Assembly (NCBI GenBank): GCA_029207755.1
Contig: JARCOQ010000004.1
Span: 39,597,185 to 39,661,184, forward strand
Source: Chamaea fasciata
Taxonomy: Eukaryota; Chordata; Aves; Passeriformes; Sylviidae
Reading direction: 5' to 3'
DNA: 64,000 bases
The translations under genes were made by a program, and so were the position numbers. Below are positions 33,077 to 46,948 of the stretch, piece by piece; position 1 is the first letter of the stretch; every line of letters starts with the position of its first letter. The notes below the pieces were generated by a model. That model worked only from the letters and a program-made list of their open reading frames with translations, was not told the DNA's origin and did not search any database.

Positions 33077-36000
33077 CTTTTTAAACCTACTGAAGGTGTT
33101 TGTAAAAGGAAAAATGCACAAGCCAGTTGTTGGACTGAATTCACATTTAATTTTCATAAGGTGTAAGGAAAAGAAAGATGTAGTAGAATGTTACATTGCT
33201 ATAGTTAATAAATCAAAAAACTTTTTATGAAGCATAATATAAAATAAAAAATACTGTTTATTATTAGGCTAAGCTTGGAAGCAGGATTTCCTTGGATATA
33301 TTGTTTTTCTTTAACCATGGTAATCTGCCAGTGGAAGGTGCTCATCCTAACATCCAATGCTTGCTGGTGGTAAAGGTATGTTGTGCTTGTTACAATACAT
33401 AATGGTAATAGTAATGCTGTTGCCTTCCTCACTTATTTATCCTAATAAAAATTATGCTTTTATTTGAAGTTAAAAAAATCACACACTGAAATATGTGCCC
33501 TACTTCCCTTTGGATCTTGTTTATTTTATTGATTAAATTCTGAAATTAGACTTGTGAAAAGTTTTGGAAATGCAGAATTAATCCTTACTTTCTTTATCAT
33601 ATGAAACAAGCATTGCAGTGAAGGAGGAGTTGAGGTTTTTTTCTCTCTTAATGTTCTTGTGAATTAGGAATGGAATGGCTTTATTCTAAGAATGTATTTT
33701 CGTATGAAGTAATAGATTCTGCCATTAAATTTTCTATATTATTCCTATTTGTAAATTGCTAAAAGTTTTTAAAAAAACCAAGCAACCCAAACCAGAACAA
33801 CCAACTTGAATTCTGTAATCTGAAACAGACTAATGCACACAGAGGTAAAATATTAACAAAAGGTCATGCTGCACTTTGGTGGTAAGTTCAGGAATAGAAC
33901 TCAAGCTCTGTCTCCTGGGAGGCAGGATGTCTTAATTCTGCTTCTTGTGAACAGAAGGGAACAAAGATATTTGTGATGTGTTTTGTAACAGTCGATGAAC
34001 GCTGAATATATTTTTATACTATTAGATTCTCAGAACTTATAAGTATGTCTAAGGCATAGCTGCTTAAAATAAAAAATTCACACATGCTTTTATTGTCTTT
34101 AATCCTGTGCTGTAACCATTCTGTAGGTGGGGACTGTATTATTGCAGCTTACTCCTTTGTTTTACTTTTAGCAATGCAAATATGACATGCAGAGCAACAT
34201 GGTGGGGGAGTAAAGGAGTGGATTTTGACAGTCATGATGTTTATGGCACAGTTAAAACAGTGTAAATGAAACTTTAGATTTGCATCTCACTGGGGATATA
34301 TGTTGTAAGTAAGGTTTTTATGGAAGTGGATAATCTAAGAAATCTTAAAATCACTGGCATGTGTTGCCTTGCTTTATCTAAGATTTGCATTTACAGTGGC
34401 CTTTTGTGCCTGCCTCAGAGCAGGAGCTTTTTTAGAGCTTCTTGTGGCACTTGAGTTGTGGTAACTTCTGACAAAAGTAGAAAGTAGGCATAATTTTTAG
34501 ACTAGATTTAACCTAATAGTCCTGTCTTTCAGGTCTTTGGGTCATAGACATATTCATTATTATTTGAATAATTTATTAAAGGCACTCTTACCAGGGTATG
34601 TTATGCATTATTCTAGTAATTCTTTTGACATTGTAATTTGATGGATAGCTTGCGTGTTGAAAGTAAAAAGCTTCTGTATATTATTTACTTTTCCTTGATT
34701 AAATTTTTTTATGAGCAAGGGACTAATTAATTCCTTGTGCTTTATCAATGCGACTGATCTTATTTATTACATTATGTCCATGATATCCATGACCTTGGAA
34801 AAGTCGTAAAAATTTCAGATGACCTCTCCAGTTCACCCATGTCACTTTAAAGGAGAGTCCTAATAGGTTAAATGGCAGCAAGCAGAAAGAAACGTGCTAC
34901 GTAGCAAACAAATACATTTTTCTTTCTTGCTTCTATATTTAGGTTGGAATGTTTAATTTGTATTTTCAGATATCAGACTTTTATAATCCAAATAACCTAA
35001 GTAACCTGAATTCTGCATTTGGAACATCGGTTTTAATAATTGACATTTATATTAATTTCTAGACCATATTTTGGCCTTGTAGCAGGAATCAGAGAACCAA
35101 GAGTTCCTCAGTGCAACAGTTACTGTGAGCGTGGTACAAAATCTAAATATATTCTGGAGGTGGTGTTGAGGAATACTGTTTTACTTTGTCCTTAAAGATA
35201 CTTTTAATTGGTGTTTAGAAGGAATGTGCCCTTGTTTCCTAAATTTCAATATTTGTAAACAGGACATTGTGATTTAGTGGAACTGTGAGTAATATGGCGG
35301 GCAGTAATTTAAATTCTCATTTAGAAGGCATTTTTGCCTAAAGGCCTTTTTCTTTTTAATGCAGTTTGATAATCAGTGAATCATAAAACATAGATGGAAG
35401 TTGGGGCAGAATTTTTGTGCACTATGGAGATATCCAAATATAATGTTATTGCTGTCCAAAATCATAGGCGTAGTCCATTGAACAGAATAATGGCGTGCAG
35501 CACTGACCCAAAAGAAGACAATTGTCTCTTGTTTATCCTTTTACTGTAGCCTCTTTTTTTCAGTAGCAATTAGAGAATGTGTTAAATACAAGTGAAGTGC
35601 ATCACTGTAGGGCACATGCGGAGACTTTCCTTCCTTAATCAAATGCTAGAGCTTAGCAACTAAGGTTGCATAAAAGATTTTATCATTACACTGTTTCAGA
35701 CTTATGTTTTAGTTTTCTCTGGAGTATGAGCACAAGACTCTACACCTTGGTTTTGTTTTCTTTTTTGTAGTAGTAGTGGTAATATAAAAGGTTAAGGAAT
35801 ATTTTACATCTAAAATTGTGTTTCTGATGAACTCCCATGTTCCCATAGCAATTTTAGTAACCATGCACTGTTTAACTAGAAGAGTGACTTGAGGATATTG
35901 CCTGGTTTCTCTCTACCTCCCATGGTAAACCTTCTGTTTGTTTTGTGAATTTAGTAGTCAGAGGTGCATGGAAAAAAACTTGCCATCGCCTGCTTAATGA

Positions 36001-39000
36001 CATTCCACAGCCAGTAAGGCTGCCAAACTGCTATACAACTTTTTACTTCATTAAGCAACACAGAGGAACTGATCACAACAATTACTTTCTACCATAATGC
36101 CTCATGTTGACTGAAACATTTAAGTCTTAAAAATAGAGCTGTACCATAAAATAAAAAGCTTAAATGTGGGATGAACATCTTCACAACTCCAAATAGGTCT
36201 AAAGGGAGAAAAAGTGCAGAGACCCAGGTGAAGAAAATTGAGCTTTTTTGCATAAGTGAAGCATGAGTTGAAAATGGTGGGAAAAGGTTAAGTTTTGCTT
36301 TTCATAGTATATTAATTAGAGATGAAACTTAAACTTTTTTTTTTTTTCCAGCAAAACCACACTGAAGAAACAAAATGGAGCTAAGTGTTTCTGCTTTCCT
36401 TAGTGGCAACATTTGAACTGTAGTGACACTTAAAATAATCTGTGTGCTATTTTGCAAAGAACATGACTGTATCAAAAGTTCTTTAATGATTTTCCAACCA
36501 GCCTGCATTTGTGATGCTTTTAGGGGAGGGCAGCAGTAGTCTGATAATCCTCTTCAGATACCAAAATGGCTGGCAATATAAATTGTTTGCTTGTGGTTAT
36601 AGAATTTGTGATTTCCTATGTGTTTTTTGGTTTTCAAGAGTTCTAAATAAAAACATGTTTCCTTCTTTCTCCCTGTGTTCTCTCCAGCAACAAAAAAATG
36701 CCTCCCCCCCATTCATCTGTAATAACTGTTTTTGGTACATGGTGTTTTGTTTGTTAAAACCAAATAGACTCAGTGCTTATGTTAGCCTGGCTTCAGGTTT
36801 TTTTTTTTTTTTTCTTGAAGCAGCAGATCAGACAAAATGTTTAAGAAGAGAAGGTGAAGAGTGGACAGTAAAAAAGTGTTCTGTGTGCAAACTGCTGTAT
36901 CTGTGAAAAATACCACTTCTGTGGTCTTGGGAGAACCCTTCAGGTCCGTTAGAATAAAATTTGATCTCTACAGTATGTGATAGCAAATTGTTAGTACATA
37001 TGTTTGTTTCAAAAGTGTTTTTTTCTGTTGTGGGTGGGCATAGATCACAGTTAATGGCTAGACTGTGGTGGTGGTAGTGTTGGTGTTAAATGAGCTTGTC
37101 TCTTGCTGAGAACTTACTTTGCTTGTGAGTTCAGATTTCACTGGAAATTGGGCAATCATTGTGATTATGCATTTGCCGAAGAAAATTTGCCACTTCAATA
37201 GGCTTACAGTGTGATAAATTGTGGACAGCACTTGGGGGGAGGGCTGGGAGATACCCTGCTATTGTTTCATGGTTTTACATTGCTTTGAGGATAGATAGAT
37301 TGTTACATCAGAGGATAAAAATGTAATGACTTTTTTTTTCTTTGTCTCTTGTCCTATAAGGAGAGTAGGTTCTGGAGCTTTGTCCTTAAAATTTTTCAGT
37401 GGTAACCTGTGTTACTACTTAATTTATATATTGGTGGAACTGCCTGTGAGCTACCTTCAGAGTTGAATCAGTAAGGTGCAAATTACTTTGATAATACTAC
37501 CTGAAAATACTCCAGAACACACTGCTGTGGGATAGAAGACACTGAATTAATCTTGCACTTGAAATTTAGAGCTCTGCAATTCTGATTGTTTCTGTCCTTC
37601 AGACAAAGCAGGACAAAGAAAAAATAGGAGAACTGTCTCTTGCAGAAGCAATTTTGAATTGTTGTCCCAATATTCCACTATTTCTTTATTTTTGTTTGTT
37701 ATTTTTAACTTGCTTATCAGTTTAAATTTAGGTGCTGATTTCTATAGTAGCGTCTAGGCTGTCAGATCCAGTTATGGCCTTTTGATAAAATAATTTTAAC
37801 TCTGAAAATTTGACATCTCCTTGTCTGAGATTCTGTTACTTGTTCTGGCTTTGTAAATTTTACCCTGAACCTCTGGCCATTTCAGCTTATTTTTCCAACA
37901 CAAACCTGAAATAATGAAAATACTGAATTATTTGAATTGAAAATGTTGTAATTGGGCTTTGTGCAGCAAGGCGAGCCATGACTCGATGAGTAATCAATTT
38001 TGCTAATTCTGCATTGAATTAATTGTAGAGGAAACCACTGGCAATTCTTTTCTGCTGTATTTTAGGATTTTCTCTGCATGATTTTCTGTAAGGAATCCAC
38101 AGAGATAACTTTGTTGAGTAATGGGTTTATGCAATTAGTTGAGTAGACATAAATTCACTTTCTGCATTTAAAAGAATGAAACTGGAAAGAGGTTGATTGT
38201 ATTCCTCTGCTCAACAAGCAAAACCAGGAGATCTTTTTACATGATTTTGAAGTAAATGAATAAGTGCAAAAACTCATTTCTGTTACTATAATAAAGGCAT
38301 TTCAGATGCCAACTCCTCATTGGGATGATACTCCATAAAACATACAGGTATGTCTATGTGTGCTGACTGACCCAGCAATAACTTGGAGTATCATACAGTG
38401 TCCCAGAGCTGTGGTGGATAGACTGGAAGAAGACAAAAACAATTGAGAGCAAAAGGAAGCAAGTTTTTTAATCAGATGACCTACAAAGCTTTTCCTGTTA
38501 AAATACTGGGTGTCATTTGCCTACTGTGTGACTTATCTACTGCGAACTGCACAGTCCCGCTTCTTAAGAAAACAGAAAGATGCCAAACCAGAACCAGACC
38601 TACCACTGAGCTTCTGGGTTATTTTTATTTTCTTGCTTCAGGAGGTTAAAAAAAAAAATCAGCTGCTCCTACTTCTACAGCAGGAAAGGAATCTATAGAA
38701 ACAAGTATGCAAGAGCCAATTATAAGGGTCAGCAGTGCAGTCTGTTAAGTGACATGAGAGATCAGACTGAAAATGTTAAGCTTTTTAAATAGAACTTTTA
38801 TTATCCCATTTTTCTTGTTTCTTAATTAGACTCTAAATCAGGAGTTGTTTTAATTGCCACTAGAGGTTTTAAAGAAAAAGTATGAGCTGATACCGTATTA
38901 GTGCTGCTGTGGTGTTTGGCAAATCTGGTAGCATCAAGTTGTAGAACCCTATTCATTATTGAAGATAAACTTAGTAGATCATAGGAAACCAGTTAGTTTC

Positions 39001-42000
39001 CTTTGTTGTAAAGTTCGAGTGTATCCATTGAGCATGTTAGAAGTGTCTTGGCTTTGATTAACTCGGCCTGTAGAGTGGAAAGAACTGTAAGGTAAGAGGA
39101 ACAAGTATACAAGTGGTTCCTCACAGTTGCCAAGTTTTTCTCCAAGTGCTAAAGCTTGTTTTTGAATAAACTCACAAAATGATTATAAAGCAAAGGCTAA
39201 AACTGAAGGCAGAAAGGGTGTCTTCATGCTCAGACTTGGTCTTTCTTATGAATTTGTTATGCTGACCTTGAAGTACTTTATGTTTTTAGAAGATAAAAGT
39301 GGGATTTTTTTTCCACATTTACTGGAGTATTGCATTATCAAAGTACTTTCTTTAAAAAAACCCAACCCTATGAAAAGTAATGGGATATTGAGGACTAAAG
39401 TAACATTTCCATTGCTGATTTTTTACTTCCTTTCACTACATTTGGATTTGGAGACAATTCTGAAAAACACTATATCTGAGAATCCTGGAATATTGTGCCC
39501 TAATCTGATATTTGTTCAGTGCATGCACTGTACAGCTCAGTGTGAGAAGACATGATTTTGGGATACCATGCAACACTTGCCTTAAGTGCTTATAGTGTTG
39601 CAAGCTTTGGTGTTTTTAATGTGAATTTTTCAATTTACCTTTATTCTCACAGATTTTATGTGAGAATCCTAGATTTCATTTTGTCTGAAAAAGAGTGAGC
39701 TTATTTTGAACTGAAACTTAAGTGCCTTTTCTTGTTCAAAAGCAGAGCCTTTACCACGGGTGCCAGATAGAAGGATGAGAACCTGCAATAATTGTTTGCA
39801 GTGTTTCTTTTGATGTTGACATCCACATAGCTATAATTGGATTATTAATAGGGAATAATTATTTGCTGGAAAATACAGAATCTTTCCTTTTATGAGGGGC
39901 ATGGTGGGTAAAAAAATGATAAAATTCGGATGAGGATTTATTCCAGCTTTTTAAAAAGCTTCAGATCAGAGATTCTGTTTGCATGTTACCTCTGAGTCAG
40001 TTCAAGAAAGAAATAATGTGTTTATAACACCTATTAATAAATGTTTGATCAATTGAGCACTGTAATGTCTGGAAGTTGGATAAAATACTAATCATAGCTG
40101 GATAGCTATACAAACATTCTTTATTTTTTATTTAAAGTTTTAAGTGATGATGTTTTAAAGTGCAGGTGATCTACACGTAAAAATCTGTTCTTATGGAATA
40201 ATGTAGTCCTTTTAAGAGAAAAACATTTATAGTAATGTGTCAAGACAGTATTAAGAAAATAGACCCCAGCCACCTTCCTTGAAAGATGAATAATAAATCA
40301 CTCAGTATTACCATTTTTTTAAAAAGTGAAGACAGATTTTAAACAATGCTAATGTTCAGATCAAAGTGGGAATTTGTGGCACATGTGACCTAAACACAAG
40401 CAGCATCCATTGTCTGGTTTCTTCTACTTTCTTGTATTTGCATTTAATTTTGGTTTAACATTGTGAAGTATAAAACTGGTTTAGGTATAAGGGACTTCTT
40501 ACATACTTTAATTTTGAACTGCACATGGGAAGTACTGAACAGTACATAAAGAAAACTGCATGTACAACCCATTTACTTTACTGCATCTGATTAGTTGCAG
40601 ATAAGAGGGGCAGTTTTGGTCTGGAAAACTGGTATTCATGCTTTCGCTTCTCTGCGGTGAAGAGCTGTCTGCTGTTTCATTAATGCCTGTTTCAGACAAA
40701 CTTTTTTCTCCTTGTTTTAGCCATTACTGTCACTACACCACAGGTGGTAAAGCAGTAGAAAGTGAACTTTTGTCATCTAGAATTACTAAATATAGGAAAG
40801 AGAGAGAATGATGCATTAAAAATGCTCCTGTTTAAGATATGTAAAACAGAATTACATTTGGTTTCTTATCAAAGTGTAAGGCTTCAGCACCTGAACTGAC
40901 TCCAGAAGCAAAGCAGCAGTATATGAAGCAATGTCACTTTCATGGGGGTTTAGCAACACACACCCAAGCTTCTAGTCTTGGTGTCTGCCTTTTACAAATT
41001 CATACAGTGGCCTACTTAATTCTTCCAGTTATTTTTACAAGTTTCTAAATGCCTCTAAGCAGTGGTTGCTCTGTGGGAAAAAATACTCCCCCACAGCAAA
41101 CCCAACTGAAATGCAGTTACAGGTTCATCAGCTTTTTCCTCTTGTAGCATCTTTTACAGTATTTCAGCTTAATTAGATTCAGAATTCTGCTTGAAAATAC
41201 ACAGCTGTATTTCGTGTCCATTGAAGCTTGTACATTTCTTTGAAGTTTTCATAGTGTCTATAAAGAGTGGGAAAGGAAATACTTCATGAAATTTTGCAAT
41301 GAGAATAAAATGTTAAAAATATTTCATAAGCTTAATAATCATAAGAAAAGGGTTTTTGTTTTTTTTTTAGTTTTATGTGTACATATGATAATTGTAGTTT
41401 TAACTTCCACAGTGCTGTTATTAACAGTGCTATTAAGAATGTATAATAAACTATAGAATAGATTTCTGAAATACAGTAAAGACATCCAATGTTCAATACA
41501 GTACTGATTTTAATTATAGAGTGTTCTTATTATGCATCTTATTCCAGCTTAGCTTCTTATTAATGATGTATTTGTTGGAATCTAATACCACGGCACATTT
41601 TATTAGGAAACATGCTTTTGATTTTAGATGTTTTTTTGTTTACTCTCTAAGGAACAGTTTGGTGCTCCTAGTCAAATTTTGTGGCTTCCGACTTAAATTT
41701 CATGTGAAATGTAGGGAGGAAAGATAATTATGATGCTTATGTTTTCAAAAGGAGGAATCCTAGGAGGGAAACCTTTCTTAGTAGCATCCAGAAAGCAGGG
41801 AGTATTGAATGCACTTGTTTTGTATTGTGCCATATACCTTTATTGGTTTTGGTATTTATTACCACACAGTGGTAATCTCCATCAAGGGCTATGATTTAAG
41901 GTTACTGGTCTGGATGCTGTTTGCAGCATATTGCTCATCTCCATTCTCTGCTATCACAAAAGTATCACACTGGTCTTTACGTCAGGGGGATGGTCGTGGT

Positions 42001-43307
42001 CACTGGTCAATCACTGTGGGTGGCATCACGGTGTCTATGCAACTGCCTCATCCCAGTTGAAGGAGTTGTACTGGTGCTTCCTGTGCTTCCAGGTGATGTC
42101 TTGGGGACCTCCTCTGCCTAGTGGTTTTCTGTGCTTTAATCCAGTGCTATTTGGAGCAGCTTTTCTGCTTCTGAGAATAGATTTTGTCCTTTTATGTTCC
42201 AGCTTGAGGAAAAGGAGTACTGCAAAGGAAGAGTGGAAGTAATATATGTTTCACTTCAGGCTAAATATTGCACTGTGATCTATGTAGTAATTGTGAGCTG
42301 AACTTTACCACAGATAGTCATGTTGGTCTTGCAGGAAAAGGACATTATGATTTCTTTCTGGTTGTGGTCTTGTGCTAAGTTATTGGACAATTGCTTTGGG
42401 TACAATAGCACTGGACCAGGGCACTTTGCTATGTGTTTCTATTGTTTGTAACAAATTGTCATTTTATCGGTGCCACAACTTTATCTGAAAGTAATATATT
42501 TTATTTAATGAGGATTGAAGTGGTATACATAAGGTTGTACCTACTCGGGTACCTTGAGGAAAGCACTGAAACTTGGAAATTGCAGTGGAGATGTAGACAG
42601 TTTCTCAGCATTTTTCTGGAGTGTTTCAAATGTGAGTTTTGGACAGAACAGATTTTACCTAGAAAAAAGAACAAAAAAAAGCAGTCTGTTGTAAGGCATC
42701 TTGGGGTGCAGATACATATTTTTCGGCAGTTGGTCTGAGATTGTCCTATATGTAGCCACCAGTAGCTAGTGGATATTAAAAACTTGGACAGGTTTAACAG
42801 ATTCTGTGATCAGATTGAGGTTGTATTACACAGTTTTTATGTCACTAAGAAATTGAAACACATGGAAGAATCCACCAGAGGGTGAATATCTCAGCTCGTG
42901 ATGCCCTACAGATCCATACTGTGATTTAGATAATTGTGCCTAGTTGAATTTCTGTAGGGCGGAGCACATGTATAGCCTGTGTTTTTAACCTTGTGGTTCT
43001 TCGTCTTGTGTAAATACTATTTTTTTAGTTGTATTCTCTTGTATTGGTATTTTCATGTTTTCTGTCCACAAATGTGTGATATGCTTTAGGAATTTAGGGA
43101 AAGAGCTACACAAAGAACTATGAGATTTCAATGTCACATTTGGTTTAGATACATTATTTTAGCCATTTTCCTCAATCATCACCTCTTTTCAAAGGTGATT
43201 TTATTAAAATAAAATCCGTCTTGATCTGTTTCAAAACTGATAGACAAACCACACAATGGGAAAATCACGTGTTGTCTTTTTGTAGCTGTAGTACTGTAAG
43301 TAGTTTG

Positions 43308-43366
43308 TAGTGTAGACACTAAGTAAGTTTTGTTAGTAGTGTAGACACTAAGTAGTGTAGATACTA
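43308..43366. repeat. Three copies of a 14-bp near-palindromic unit
   Basis: The unit tagtgtagacacta occurs at 43308-43321 and 43337-43350, with a one-base variant (tagtgtagatacta) at 43353-43366. Each unit is itself an inverted repeat (tagtgt, ag, acacta). It is probably a local slippage duplication. Confidence 0.85.
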
Positions 43367-44736
43367 ACAGGAATATTTTCCCCAGGTTAGCAGCAGAAGG
43401 AAAAATAACAATGCAACAGAAAATTAGTGATGGTGTTACTTTTGAAAGGTAACTTTAAAGTGACAATTTCTAAGAAAAACATTTTCATTTAAATTATTAT
43501 TATGTCTTCTTCATTTGTTATCATGGAATGTTTCATACTGTTGATGAATCAAGTAACTTCAGTAATTAAATATTTCTTGTCAAATGAGTCATTTTTAGAG
43601 AACCAGTGGAAATGCAGGTGTCTACTGAGATTATTGTATACTTCCAAAGATGACTAAATATGTTTAAGCAGAGAATACTGTTTAGCCTGAAAGGACAGAT
43701 CTCACAGTGAGCGGTCATTGCCAAAGATATCTAATATTCTAGTTACAGGTGAAGGGCTGCATGCTCGCAGAGTTGAAAAGGAATCCAGCATGTATGCTGC
43801 TCAGTCTAATTATAACATTACAGATAGCCATTACATAAGGAATCCCTCCAAATCAATATCATTCATGCAGAGAGACTTCTAAGTGTATACCTGATCCGGA
43901 AAGAGTAGCAGCTTGATTTTTTTTCCAGGAATGTAGCTCTTGAAGCAGCAAGAAACACCTTCCCTTCCAAGTTACCTTCTTGGTTGTGCTGACTTGGTAT
44001 TTACATTTGATTTTTCCCCCTGATCACCATGCTACCTTCCTTAATATGGTTTTCTTTGTATTGTATGCGTGCATCAGGCTGAACCACATATTACATGGAG
44101 ACTGTTATGCTTTATTAAGAATGAATGATTTTTATCATACCTGGTTAGGATTTTTTCATTAGAAGGAAGAGCATGGTGACGCAGAGACTGAATTTAGCTG
44201 AAAGGGAGTAAACCAAGCTAGCAAGGGAATAATGTGCAGAAACCATAATTGTCCATGCTAAATTTGTCTTTAAGTGCCTACAGAAACTGGCAGTGAGCTT
44301 TCAAAAACAGCAGTAATTAAGATCAGTGTGTAAGCACACTATCTGTATGCACAAGCTCTAGCAAACTGGAAGGAAAAGTAACTGTTCATACGAGTAATAT
44401 AACAATGGTGGGAATTGGGCAAACAAGTTGCACAATTTACGTGATGTTTAGGTGTAATACAGGATTAAACATTAAGTAATATATCCTATTTTCAAACTGA
44501 ATGAAAATACCTCCCCATCCCTAGATAAAGAGCTCTTCACCTTTCCTGCCAGGCCTGGACAGCACATAAAGAGGATTGTGTATCATACCCGTGGTTCATA
44601 TACTTCACATTTGTAACTAAACATATACTTCCGTGTTTAGTTATGTTCAGTTCTATTACCATCCACTTTTAGAGTGCAAAAATACATGCTAGTTTGATGG
44701 TGCAGTCTGGACAGGTTTGATTAGTGTGGTTTTCCA

Positions 44737-44764
44737 CCTAGAACTGTGTCTGCACAGTTCTAGG
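44737..44764. repeat. Perfect 12-bp inverted repeat with 4-base loop
   Basis: Arms cctagaactgtg (44737-44748) and cacagttctagg (44753-44764) are exactly complementary around a tctg loop. The match ends at the next base on both sides. The stem is too short for a canonical microRNA precursor. Confidence 0.9.
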
Positions 44765-45153
44765 ATACACTGCTTTTCTACAGCTGACTGGGGAGAGATT
44801 TTTGAAGGGTCTGAACATCAGGGATTCGGGATGTGCCCACGCATCTTCTTGCTGGTTGCACATTCATAAACTAGCCAGACTAATGCAAATAACTGATGTG
44901 CTAGATGAATCAAGGTCATGTATTGCTAGTCTGCTTGGATTTCTGGACATACATCTTTTCATAGCAGAATACTCTTCATTAGGATAATGTGCAACTTTTG
45001 GGTAGAGCAAGCAGTATTTTTACACTCAGCTGTCCCCCTATTTGAAAATAATAGGTGCCCTGCTAGGTTGCTGTGTGTAGGTTCAAGTAAGTATTACAGA
45101 TCTAGTATATGGACTAAATTGAACATACGTAGGCATGATAAAGATTGCAAAGC

Positions 45154-45214
45154 ACATTTCAAGCTTTTGTCAGGTCCCTGTGATGGTTGACATTTCAGGC
45201 TTTTGTCAGGTCCC
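45154..45214 (+). repeat. 36-bp spaced direct repeat
   Basis: The 25-base block beginning acatttcaagcttttgtcag at 45154-45178 recurs at 45190-45214 with one change (aag to agg). The intervening bases are only weakly similar, so this is a partly decayed tandem duplication of a 36-bp unit. Confidence 0.85.
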
Positions 45215-46379
45215 AGCATGATCTCAGCTGCTTCTAATTGTGAAAAGTTACTAAGCAGCTAGTATACTCTTTTCATGTGTTACAATTTGTATGCACCCTC
45301 ATTTATTTATTTATTTATCATTAAATTGGGACTTGATTTTTAAAATGCATTATTTTTTTAGCATTTAAATAATGAAATTTGTTATTGTGTTACAGTCTTT
45401 ATACCTAATGACACATTACATGACAAAGTTACATTTCTTGAAGGATTGAAATTCTTACGTAAGGTGCTCACAATGCCGTGAGCTTGCTTATATTAAATAG
45501 TGTGGTTAGAGTGCTTGGCTAGTTGATTTAGTTTGTTCTACATTGCAATATGGAACAGCTGTTAGTTTATTACTGGCGCTCTCTGGGATTTCAATATAAG
45601 GATTGGGAGAAGAAGCTGGAATTGGCAAATTGGTTAATTATGCTAAACAGCACGGGCTATAAAGTTGTTTGATGCTGCTGCATTGGGATGTCTTTCAGAC
45701 ATCAAAAATACCCATGGCTTTTGTTTACAGGTGAACCTGACAAAACCATCTCTGTGCCTTTAGGTGCATTAGTGGTTAGGTCAGAAAAGGTTTTAGCCTT
45801 TCAGCTAGAGTATTCAAGCTGAGGAATATCTCAGAGTGAGGAGGTTTTGTAGGGAAGTGTGTGCAAGTGGTTTTCCACACTGTGCACGAAAAGAGAAGAT
45901 GTGAAAGAAATGAGTCAGAAAAGTGGTGTGTGAGCTTGGAATATGAGTAAGGCACAGGCCTGTAGAAAAAAAGGACTACTGAGATCTTGTTGCTATTGCT
46001 TTCAGCAACAGTAGTACTGCTTATAACCAAACAAAAAAAGTATCTTGCTCCTGTGATGTTTCTTGCCTTGATTACTGCTGGCAAAAACCGTTCAGCATAT
46101 TGTTCACTTGATGATGCAGGCTTCCAGTTCCCAGCACTGCTTGTTAATACCCTCTTGTTGTGTGCCAGTGTTGCCTATAGCTTAAGAGTTTTTCTGCTTC
46201 CCTTTTCTTACATCCCTGGTTTGTTTACAAAGAGTAATTACTGCCTCTCAGCTTTCATTTTACTAGGCTAATTAAACAAGCCTCTGTTGGTATCCTCTTT
46301 GTACTGTCCTGTCCTTGCTTCTGTGGTTATTCTTGTAACTTTCCCCTGCACATGCTGGGGCTTAAATCATGAATTTTCT

Positions 46380-46800
46380 AAGAACGGTGACCAAAACTGT
46401 TCACAGAGTTCCAGATGAGGTCTTACCAGTTTCTCATAAAATATCCCCATCTCTACTGAAAATTTGTCCCTTGATTTAGTCTGACTGCGTATGCCTTTTT
46501 GACAGCTCTAGCTCTTTGACAGGTTGTATTCATCCCAATTGATTAATACATCCAAGTCATTCTCCTGCTTTATTATTTTGGCTTGATGATTCTCTAGTAG
46601 AATTACAAGTAGAAATTTGTCCTGTTCCCAGAATGCTTGACCTTGTCTTTGTGCTATTGTATTTTGTCATTACTATCACTTTGGTCCTTGAAGGCTATTC
46701 AGTTCTTTCAATATACTATTCTGATTTTACTCTGTGTTGATACTGGTTCCAATTTTATTCTTTTTTTTAACCATCATCAAGTATCATATTTATGATCCAG
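46380..46800 (-). mobile_element. Ancient CR1-like LINE fragment, minus orientation (uncertain)
   Basis: The block 'acggtgaccaaaactgttca' then 'cagagttccagatgaggtctta' near 46385-46425 matches the antisense CR1 phrase found across birds, crocodilians and turtles (gtgcccaaaactg...ccagatgaggcctcacca). Later phrases (gccttttt near 46493, 'ccaagtcattctcctg' near 46552, 'ggaactccactc' near 46851) occur in the right order for an old antisense CR1 ORF2. It is far more diverged than the other copies, consistent with an older family. Confidence 0.6.
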
Positions 46801-46902
46801 GGCTTTTTGCTTGTTTTTGCCACAGGGTCATTTCTCACAGTGGTTTGTAAGGAACTCCACTCTTAATCTCATCTTTCAATAGTTTCCTTCCACATTGTAG
46901 CC

Positions 46903-46907
<5 letters not shown>

Positions 46908-46947
<40 letters not shown>
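46908..46947 (+). repeat. T40 homopolymer tract
   Basis: An uninterrupted run of 40 T, the longest homopolymer in the window. CR1 elements do not have poly(A) tails, so the nearby CR1 relic does not explain it. Confidence 0.9.

Positions 46948-46948
<1 letters not shown>

Larger units (their letters stand above)
33077..46379. other. Unique intronic sequence, longest CR1-free stretch on this side
   Basis: About 13 kb without a recognisable mobile element, gene or structured RNA. T-tracts occur near 36338 and 36798. The 131-codon frame at 36511-36906 contains a homopolymer-derived Phe run and no domain. Overlapping frames at 41809-42242 in a locally GC-richer patch show no recognisable product. 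Confidence 0.4.

Noticed and set aside
36511..36906. 131-codon plus-strand frame starting MMLLGEGSSS
   Set aside because: It contains a Phe run from a T16 tract, has no recognisable domain, and shows no splice or promoter context tying it to a transcript.
41809..42242. Three overlapping plus-strand frames in a GC-richer patch
   Set aside because: Several phases are open at once, as expected from composition, and none shows a family resemblance.
42200..42260. Acceptor-like ttccag followed by cttgaggaaaaggag as the last COMMD10 exon
   Set aside because: The translation (LEEKEYCKGR...) departs from the expected C-terminal COMMD10 residues after two codons.
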